DNA of 64,000 nt, from positions 1,193,188 through 1,257,187 of the forward strand of contig MNCI01010839.1 of NCBI GenBank assembly GCA_015680685.1, given 5' to 3'. Below the pieces are notes generated by a model that was given only the letters and a program-made list of their open reading frames with translations, was not told the DNA's origin and did no database searches. Of the stretch, positions 56,761 through 64,000 are shown piece after piece. Numbering within the stretch: the first letter of the stretch is position 1; every line of letters begins with the position of its first letter. A program made the translations under genes and the position numbers. The stretch comes from Gnetum montanum (lineage: Eukaryota; Streptophyta; Gnetopsida; Gnetales; Gnetaceae).

Positions 56761-57415
56761 ATCATTTGCCAAAACATGTACTCTGAGCAATCACAATGAA
56801 CATCTATGAAAGTAATTGCATTACATGTTGAAAAGAAATAAGAGCAGAGTTTGACCTACTATGTTGCACAAGCCTCAACAAAAGGTCAAGCTATAGCCAC
56901 ATAACTCATGGCTTCACTCGTAAATGATCAAGCAAACATAGACCCAGAATTCCTTGATGAACATGGCAACAACATTAGTGAAGTGCTTGATAACTATGAG
57001 GCACTCCTACATTTCGACGGAGCTTCAACCTCCTACGGAGGTAGTGCCATTGCCATTATCACATTTCCCCCTAAGGAGATCTAACCCTTTGCATATCATT
57101 TTGCATTCCCTTGCACTAACAATGTGGTGGAGTATGAAGGTCTCCTCTAAGGTATCCTTGTAGCACATGACCTAGGGATCCAACACCTAGTGATCCGAGG
57201 TGACTCGCAATTAGTAGTCAACCAAGTGACAGAGGTGTACACCTATAAGGCCCAACATTTATAGCCTTACTATGACCTAGCAAAGCACTTGATTAAATAG
57301 TTTGTAGTAGTAGATGTCCAATACATTCCTTGAAATGAAAATGCCATAGTCAATGCACTACCAAAATTAGCCCTAAGCATCATGCCTATCATGTTCCACA
57401 CATTGTCTATGTTGG
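56761..57415 (+). pseudogene. T5 second, plant-type RNase H (aRNH) remnant
   Basis: After a linker (YYVAQASTKGQAIAT) comes ALLHFDGASTSYGGSA near 57000, NNVVEYEGLL near 57118, LGIQHLVIRGDSQLVVNQV near 57172 and a final VQYIP.NENAIVNAL near 57318. This is the RVT_3-like plant/archaeal-type RNase H with DGA, E, D and final D/N positions. A dual RNase H is diagnostic for the Tat group. T6 interrupts it after FHTLSMLV. Confidence 0.85.
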
Positions 57416-58182
57416 TGATTTGCGATATCGCATATGCGATATCGTAGCTTGCCACAATGTTTATAAATAAGAGGTGGCTTTCCTAGTTTTCGACATCTAG
57501 AGTTAGTCCCTTAGCCAAACTGTAGCAATTTTACCATTCAGAATAATTTCCATGTTCCTGCAGTAGGAGTCTCAAAGTGAACAGATATTTATTCAAGCAA
57601 ATTGTACTTGAGCACACATTTGTGTACAGTAATAAAGACAAACTTTCTGATAAACCTTGCAGCATATGGCCTAAGCTAAATAGGATTTAATTATTATTAA
57701 ATGTTTAAATGCTTTTCTAGATAATTAATCTCTCTCAACCCTTGACTCTCCTAGTTAAGTGCATTCAGTACGACTACTTTGAGCACGTATGTAATGCTTG
57801 GTAACCTAGTAACGAGTAGCATTTGGTAATCCTAGTAGCATTGCACTAGTTCAGGGTGTGTGCAGCAAGTGGGAACAGATACTAGTGCTAGGACAATTAG
57901 AACTTAGTTAGTGAATAGTTAATGAAAGTTAGTTATTTAGTTCTCTTCACCTTTCCCTACTAGCATAGGCGTTAAAAAGATAAAAGCTATAAAAATCACA
58001 TACCTTAAACTTACTTAACCATACAACTGTGAAAATACAAGTAAGTTTGGGAGGACAACAATTGATTAACCTTAAGTGTTCCATTAAGGCGCATAAGCAC
58101 TTAGTCGTTGGAGTTTGACCGGATCGCGCGTGAGATGCTTGTATTTGTATGGTTGAGTGTAGGGGTACCTTGCCACTCATGA
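57416..58182 (+). repeat. T6 5' LTR
   Basis: Starts TGATTTGCGATATCGC and ends CCACTCATGA (expected CTCATCA). U3 is very short: words GCGATATCGC and GCGATATCGTAG at 57422-57447, then TATA box TATAAATA at 57462-57469. R-U5 carries CTTGGTAACCTAGTAACG and TTTGGTAATCCTAGTAGC (57788-57840). Closely matches 63526-63895, where one extra word pair is present. Confidence 0.88.
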
Positions 58183-58206
58183 TTGGTGCCGTTGTTGAGG
58201 ACTTAG
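58183..58206 (+). promoter_or_regulatory. T6 primer-binding site (tRNA-Asp type)
   Basis: TTGGTGCCGTTGTTGAGGAC matches the Athila site TGGCGCCGTTGCCGGGGA with three or four transitions. Best-preserved primer site of the Athila-like elements here. Confidence 0.82.
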
Positions 58207-58298
58207 TTATTTGTGTGCTACATAGAACATAGGAGATCATTCGTATTGTTGGGAGGCTAAAACAAACCCTTAGGGTTAATCAAGAAAAAAATAAGATA

Positions 58299-60230
58299 AT
58301 GGTAAATAGCACACTGAATAAGATAAAAATATCTTCTTCTTCGTACAAAAGCACTTCACCACCTAGGACTCACACAAGAGACAGTCGGCAGCACAACACA
58401 AGTAAACAAGATCCACTAGTTACTCAACAGTTTCGAGTGGTATATATTCATCATGATGAATATGTACCTAACTTTACCTTTATTCTCCATCAAGATGAGC
58501 TACTGCATTGGAGAGACTTGGAGGGTAACATAGTGTTGCCTCCAGACTGAGCAGTCCCCAACATGCTCCTTTGTGCTCTCGCACGAATAGGCATGTCACA
58601 ATTTTACATAGAATATATTGCATGTGATTACAACACAAGGGACTACCATCCCACAAAAGTGCAATATCAACGGGACTTGTGACAGGAAAGTTACTATACA
58701 TTGTTGAAGGGCAAAAGACCCCATAATGCTCCACCCATCTTAGGCTAAGTTGAGGGTGGTGAACCTATTTCAATAGGTTCTCCACAAAATGATGTTCCCC
58801 CTCCTAACAATGGTGAGGAGGTGGTGTATCAGAACCTTCGCTCCATGATTCACAATCCTGGTTTTGATCCCCATGAACACCAAGTGTTCAACGAGGAAAC
58901 ACAAACACATGATGAGGGTAGACATTCTGATTGTCATCACGATTGGGGCCGGGATCACCGAAGAGAAGGTAGGAAACATCATCATGGCGATGGTTCTCCT
59001 TCTTCTTCACCTTCATCATCACATTCACCCTCTCCTTCAGTATCAAGATGTAGTCATAAGGAACCTAACCATGAGGATAAGGGTAAATAGAGTGAGAAAC
59101 CTCAATGAGAGAGTCGAGAGAGAGGACAAGGGCACTCTAGAGAATCACGGCATGGAAGAAGGGAGAGTAGGAAACCACGTAAACATCACAGATGCTATGA
59201 AAGAAATGACCATGAAGAACCCCTACGTGCAACCCAAAGCATGTTAGATATCACATAGGCCATAAGAATTCCAACAAGGCACCAGAAAGATAGCATGATC
59301 AAGAGGTTAGATATGAATAACATCCCATAATTTGAGGGGGGATACAACGCTAATCCTCAGAACCACTTATAAGCATTTCACAATGCATGTGCCTTGCAGA
59401 ACATTGAAAACGAATGGTAAAAGCTAAATTTGTTCCCAAGGATACTAGTAAAAGGAGCGGAAAGTTGGTACCGGTTCTTAGAACTGAAATCCATTCGAAG
59501 GTGGAGTACGATGCTAGAACTGTTTAATGATAAGTATCAAATGTACTTCCAAGTGTCCAGCTTGTGAAAGCAAATCCAAGGATGGAAGTAGGGAACTCAT
59601 GAACCCTTGGATGCTACCATGGGCTGATACTATGCACTGTTACATCATTGTCTGGGCGATGGTTACTCACAGCAGGATCAACTGCGCCATCTCGTAGATG
59701 GACTTAGGCATGAAACTAGGAGAACCCTTGGAATGTATGCCCAAGGGAGATTATCAGAGCTTAGGTCCCAACAGGTTCATAGATTGTTGGAGCAAGTAGC
59801 TAAGGAAGAAGGGGAGCTATGTAAGAGAGAAAGTGTGGAAAAGTACAATCGTGATCCTTCCCTTCAAAAAAGGGGAGTGAGATTCTGTGAGGAGGAGGAA
59901 GAGTCACTACTCGAAGAGATGGTGAATAGGAAAACCTTGCTGCTCCAAAAATTAACAAAAGAAGTGTCAAAAAAGTTAGACCAAATGTGGGACTCCTTAG
60001 ATAGTAGATTTGAAACCATTCTCAAAATCGTAGAGGAGTCTAAGGAGTGAGGTAGTGACTATGACAAAAAGAAAAATAGGGACTTGGACTATGCATGTAA
60101 CAAAGGTAAGGGTAAAATGGCCATCACTGAGGAAGTTGTGGATTCTGATACAAACAATGATGGTGGATGTGAAATATGCCAGTATGACCATCCTAAGGGA
60201 TGTTGCTTAGTAATCTCACATCTGTAAAAG
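58299..60230 (+). pseudogene. gag: T6 gag remnant, near full length
   Basis: ATG at 58299. N-terminal matrix-like part (YIHHDEYVPNFTFILHQDEL, then WRDLEGNIVLPPD), an Arg/Ser/His-rich part at 58880-59240 (RREGRKHHHGDGSPSSSPSS, SRESRHGRRESRKPRKHH), the capsid core at 59280-59600 (IPTRHQKDSMIKRL, FEGGYNANPQNHL, ESWYRFLELKS), a helical part open at 59733-60050, and a nucleocapsid segment near 60168 (CEICQYDHPKGCC, pattern C-x2-C-x3-H-x3-C). Stops are few and mostly at Gln or Trp codons. Confidence 0.88.
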
Positions 60231-60854
60231 TATGGGGTGTATGCACTGAACCCATAACTTAACAAACGGCAAACACCCTGATGGTTACCTTATCCCTAGG
60301 GTAACCCAAGGCAGTTGCACCAACCTTTAACGTATTACCCAAGTGGAACTCCACCATAACCTATTGAGTAACACTAGCAGTGGCAATACCCATAGTCGTG
60401 GGGAATGCCACTACCAAGGCAACAATACCCTTACCAACAACCAGATCCATATGGCTATTACGTGCAGCAGCCAATCTCTTCACATGACTTTGTTGGGTAT
60501 GTGACACCAAAATGTCACTACGAAGCTAGGGAGTATTATAGGACTCCTTCTACTGGGAGAGACACACCACATATATACCATCCTCCAAATCCATCCGCAA
60601 CTCTCACACCGATAGCTCCATTACCACCCGCTCCAGCAATGCAAGGGGAACTCCCCACTCAACTGTAGCAACGTAATGCTACGAGAGCTATAAATCTTCA
60701 ACCCACTACTAGTTTTGACAACCATACAAAGAGAAGACCTTTCTTCAGAACCAAGAGTCCAACCAAGCTCTCACAACCACAAGCAGTTGAGCCTTTGAAC
60801 GCTTCTTCATCAAATAAGGCTTCAGGGTTCCCTTCAAATCAAAAATAGAGCTCA
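60231..60854 (+). pseudogene. T6 gag-protease linker
   Basis: Gln/Pro/Tyr-rich spacer, open at 60405-60668 (MPLPRQQYPYQQPDPYGYYV, then Pro/Ala-rich). Continues the Gag-Pro polyprotein. Confidence 0.7.
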
Positions 60855-61635
60855 ATGCACACAGTTATGTTAACACATGTCATTACTAACTGGATCAAGG
60901 AGGGCCACCTTCCCAAGAAATTCTCTGATCCTGGAAGTCGTTTAATTTATCTCCAATTCACTAGGAATGAACCATGTAAAGCTCTTCTGGACTTAGGTTC
61001 CGGAGTCAACTTAATATCACAAGAGATGTATAAAGCCTGGAACCTACCTCCACTAAAGAAGAGCAATATTCACTTAGAGTTGACTGACTAGTCCATCACT
61101 ATTCCTTTGGGATTGATGGAGGACATCGTTACCACTGTGTGTGGTTGGTCATACCCAACTAATTTCCTAGTGATACAAGTAAATAATGACAAAGGGGACT
61201 TCCCAATAATAATGGGGAGGGAATGGCTAAGTACCATAAACGCATGCCTAGGAATCCACGATCTTTTCATATAAATATCTAAGGAAAATGTTTTTGGGAA
61301 GATCAAGAGGAAGAAAGTTCCATGCATCATATACAGTGATATAGGGTATGATTGTGTACAGGAATGTTCAACATTCTTTGCATGCAACCGGTGTGCCCAA
61401 GAAAGTAACATACACAAGTGCCTGTATGTAACAACCACCCAACCAGAAGACACTCAGTGGTTGATGGATAATTAAGAGAGAAACTCACCAACATGCATGG
61501 AACTAACTGGGGGATCAACTTGTGCCCACATAGAAAGCATAGATGCACTAGAGCAAGAGTGTCACCAACTTCCAACCCTTAACCTGAAAACATCAATAGG
61601 TGGAAGTTGGAAATTCCTAAAAAATTCAAACAAGC
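60855..61635 (+). pseudogene. T6 aspartic protease remnant and Cys spacer
   Basis: Protease at 60855-61290: CKALLDLGSGVNLISQEMYK near 60978 (active-site LDSGS reads LDLGS), WNLPPLKKSNIHLEL, GLMEDIVTTVCGWSYPTNFL and IIMGREWLSTINA. Followed by the Cys-bearing spacer (CNRCAQESNIHKC near 61385) and TQWLMDN, as in T2. The sequence then leaves the pol order near 61635. Confidence 0.82.
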
Positions 61636-63148
61636 ACTCTGATAGAAGATTACTAGTTAATATACAATAGATCAAACCTTACCATGAATATACAAATTTC
61701 TTTAACTTTTTTTTTTTTACAACATCATTTATACTCTTTCACTTCTTTGTGTGTTTGTTTATTTTGTTTGATTCGTCACCTAATAAGTGCTCCTGATGGT
61801 GGTATGAACTATATTCCATTGATCGCTAATGTTTGATTTTTACCTTTGAGTTATAATGTTGATACTTAGGTATGGTTCTTTTAATATAACAGGTAATGAG
61901 TCCATGTCATCCATGCATCCACGAATTTCTATGGTCTCTTTTGGCTTGGAATTGTACAATCCCTTTCTTAATAATAATAATAAGAACTATTAACAAATTG
62001 GTGATTGGGTATTTCTCAAACTAAGGAAGGACTCAAGGATTTAAAAGGGTGTGACTTCAAGGGGATTTGATGCACTTGTGCTGGCCATTCTCTTGGGTGC
62101 TTGGATGTTTCCTTCTTGGGTTTTCCTTACCATTCCGATGCTGCTCCATTATCGAGAAGCTAAGCTAATAAAAATAATAAATCTTTGTATGGTGTGGTTC
62201 TCACGCAAAAAAAAAAAAAAAGGTGAAAAAGTGAAAAGTGAGAATTCAAAGAACACCCCTTAGACAAAATAATCATATGGGATACAAGCACTGGTTATGG
62301 AACTAAATAAACATGTTCCCTCTAACTAAGGCCCTTCTTGCTTCCTACTTTCTCCATTCTCGTTTTGTCAGAATGGTGGTGACTCTTTGGTGGAGGCATT
62401 TTTATTACTTCATGTGGATGGATTGGCCAAATGTATTAATGCAAAGTCACTGAATGTGGATTGTTTGAGGATGAACTTGGAATGAGATCTATTAAGTCAC
62501 ATTAATCATACATACACAAGGGGCTGTACATCACCTTGTTCTTGAGACTCCATTCCATTCTCTTCTTTCCATCCTTCTTTCTCCATCTTTCAGCTCATTG
62601 TTGGTTGTATCAATAGTACATATTTTGGTTGATGCATTGTATACTTTTTGGTAAACTCTTGTGGTTAAGACTTTAACTCTTGTCCTAGATGACATTCCTA
62701 GAGCCTACGGACTCTTTGAATGTGGGATTGTCAGGGCATTAAGGGCATGAGCCTACTTTGGGGAGGACCCACTGGCATTCCTATTTGGTCCATCCATTAA
62801 TTTCTTTCCCTTAAAAATTTTCTGGAATCAACTTTTATTTTGTTTATTTCCATCCCTGACATCCATTTTATCGATGTTACCGTTATTTCTTTTTCTCCAT
62901 CTTCCTTATTCCTTATTCTTTTTCTCCATTCTCTTGCTATCAGAGGTTCACTCTTAGTCATGGGGGTCCTGGTCCAATTTTTTTGATTTTCTCTTAACCC
63001 CTACACCTCGGGTAGTCACCAGTTTCATATCTCCAGATCCGCATTAGCCATATCACAACTAAGCCAATGGACCTTACACTAAGGCAAGGTATCAACTACA
63101 TTGTGATTTATTTACCCTTGCTAATTTAAGACTATGTTGTGTGTGTAG
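61636..63148 (+). other. T6 post-integrase non-coding region with intron-like end
   Basis: Deletion junction near 61635-61690, where about 2.8 kb (RT to integrase) is missing relative to T2. Conserved blocks at 62250-62345 and 62695-62780, tract TTAGTCATGGGGGTCC near 62955. Intron-like stretch from GAG/GT at 62946 to TGTGTAG at 63148. The word-bearing internal promoter seen in T1, T2 and T3 is not recognisable here. Confidence 0.6.
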
Positions 63149-63443
63149 ATGGAAATCATACACCAATGGATAGGAATTTGGAGGGAACACTTGGAATGGA
63201 CCAGTGCTAGAGTAGTTATGCAAGGAACAAGATTGATGGTGCACTTATGGATGGACAATGAAAAGTGCAATCTTGGCATCGGCAGCAACAAACTTCTTTT
63301 TTCTCACTCTCTCTCTTCTCTCTCAGCAGCCAAATAAGGCTAGATGTCAAATGTGTTTAGTATTCACTCTTGTTATCATGAACACTAATTTTGTCATGTA
63401 TTATAATGATGATTTATTCACATGTCACCCCATTCACCATTAG
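63149..63443 (+). pseudogene. T6 ORF3, internally deleted
   Basis: ATG at 63149 directly after the splice-acceptor-like TGTGTAG, as in the other elements. Only about 60 codons follow in frame before sequence resembling the ORF3 3' tail appears. The conserved module and coiled coil are gone, so this copy makes no ORF3 product. Confidence 0.6.
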
Positions 63444-63525
63444 TATCATTCAAGTCAATAATCACATACCTTTCCAATATTTTGTAAGGAACTCAAGGAT
63501 GAGTTTTCATTTAATCATGGGGGTA
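63444..63525 (+). promoter_or_regulatory. T6 3' untranslated part and polypurine tract
   Basis: AGTCAATAATCACATACCTTTCC, AAGGATGAGTTTTCATTTAATC and CATGGGGGTA (parts given separately) match T2 39220-39289. The PPT lies directly before TGATGAGC. Confidence 0.75.
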
Positions 63526-63895
63526 TGATGAGCTGTTATATTGCATACGCGATATCACATCTTTCCCTACGATATCGTGTACGTGATATCGTAGCCTGCC
63601 TCAATGTCTATAAATAAGAGGTGGCTTTCCCAGTTTTAGATATCTAGAGTTAGTCCCTTAGCCAAACTATAGCAGTTTTACCATTCTAGAGTTAGAATAA
63701 TTTCCATGTGCTCACAGTAGGAGTCTCAAAGTGAACGGATCTTTATTCAAGCAAATTGTACTTGAGCACACATTTGTGTACGGTAATAAAGACGAACTTT
63801 CTGATAAACCTTGTAGCATGTGGACTAAGCTAAATAGGATTTAATTATTATTAAGTGTTTAAATGATTTTCTAAATAATTAATCTCTCTCAACCC
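63526..63895 (+). repeat. T6 3' LTR, interrupted by a LINE
   Basis: Starts TGATGAGCTG. Words ACGCGATATCACATC, ACGATATCGTG and GTGATATCGTAG at 63548-63595, TATA box TATAAATA at 63609-63616. Aligns with the 5' LTR until TCTCTCTCAACCC, where a T run begins. The remainder lies beyond the window. Confidence 0.88.
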
Positions 63896-64000
63896 TTTTT
63901 TTTTGAGAGAATGTTCGGGAGTGTATTAATGACAGAAAGGTACACGACTATACAAGTACAAGTACAAGTGGGGGTGGCCCACCCCGAAAGGGGGTGGGGG
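63896..64000 (-). mobile_element. LINE 3' end with A tail, minus strand, runs off window
   Basis: T run at 63896-63904 (the A tail on the minus strand), then GAGAGAATGTTCGGGAGTG and TATTAATGACAGAAAGG, a 3'-end layout typical of plant L1-like elements and similar to 12588-12640. It interrupts the T6 3' LTR, so it is younger than T6. The end is G/C-rich with a CCACCCCGAAAGGGGGTGG inverted repeat. Confidence 0.6.

Larger units (their letters stand above)
42775..57415 (+). mobile_element. T5: Tat/Ogre-like gypsy element, interrupted by T6
   Basis: Order: 5' LTR, decayed primer site, leader array, gag, protease, a 6.6-kb interval with an antisense ORF, RT, RNase H, second (plant-type) RNase H. 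The dual RNase H and the acceptor-like site before RT are traits of the Tat/Ogre group. T6 is inserted at 57416, so integrase and the 3' LTR would lie beyond the window. RT to aRNH stays in one frame for over 2 kb with only stops, no frameshift. Confidence 0.85.
57416..64000 (+). mobile_element. T6: Athila-like element without RT-integrase, inside T5
   Basis: 5' LTR, primer site, gag, protease, then the sequence jumps at about 61635-61690 to the post-integrase region; ORF3 is reduced to some 100 codons. PPT and 3' LTR start are present at 63516-63526. GTTGG (57411-57415) would be the left target duplication; the right end is outside the window. A LINE tail interrupts its 3' LTR. It keeps Gag and all cis sites, so it looks like a non-autonomous derivative. 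Confidence 0.87.

Noticed and set aside
55248-57415. A non-standard genetic code in which TAG and TAA mean Gln, as in ciliates
   Set aside because: TAG and TAA at Gln sites are frequent, but TGA at Arg sites and stops at Trp also occur, frameshifts are present elsewhere, and the elements are plant lineages. Methylation decay explains the pattern.

Overview
The window reads as plant nuclear DNA made almost entirely of old, nested retrotransposons. I see no intact host gene, rRNA gene, CRISPR array or bacterial feature. The evidence for a plant is Ty3/gypsy elements of the Athila and Tat/Ogre type (tRNA-Asp-like primer sites, FMDD-type reverse transcriptase, a third ORF after integrase, a dual RNase H) and L1-like LINE coding remnants with a zf-RVT tail. 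The species cannot be told; heavy decay with reading frames often kept suggests a large, slowly purged genome (gymnosperm or large-genome angiosperm).

Layout. T1 (1-12313) is an Athila-like element cut by the left edge: gag, protease, RT-RNase H, integrase, a long non-coding stretch, ORF3 and a 3' LTR that carries a foreign solo LTR. From 12314 to 19573 lie minus-strand LINE remnants (RT at 18236-19370, zf-RVT at 15310-15545) broken up by other LTR pieces. T2 (19574-40107) is a complete but decayed Athila-like element. T3 (21651-29080, target duplication CTAGT) sits in its gag, and T4 (23068-25311, target duplication GATAG) sits in the ORF3 of T3. A quieter 2.7-kb stretch follows (40108-42774) with two tRNA-like segments. 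T5 (from 42775) is a Tat/Ogre-like element: 1.8-kb LTR, gag, protease, a 6.6-kb non-sense-coding interval with an antisense ORF, then RT, RNase H and a second plant-type RNase H. T6 (from 57416) is an Athila-like element without pol that interrupts T5. A LINE tail enters the 3' LTR of T6 at 63896.

How the parts fit. Each LTR family carries its own short palindromic word, repeated upstream of a TATAAATA-type box: GATATC in T3 and T6, CGATGAGGCC-type in T2, CATCAATGC-type in T1, ACTACGCTCT/AGAGCGTAGT in T5, CAGCGTATACGCTG in T4, AGACATCT in two unrelated LTRs. In T1, T2 and T3 a related word plus a second TATA box recurs inside the element ahead of ORF3. ORF3 itself begins directly at a conserved 3' splice site (AG followed by ATGG) in four elements. 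In T5 the LTR word recurs upstream of the antisense ORF. This suggests that accessory genes of these elements are expressed from word-bearing internal promoters matched to their LTR. That link is inference from sequence layout and is the main thing to check.

All coding regions are pseudogenes. Where I aligned them by eye, most in-frame stops are TAG, TAA or TGA at positions expected to be Gln, Arg or Trp, that is C-to-T or G-to-A changes, as expected from long methylation.
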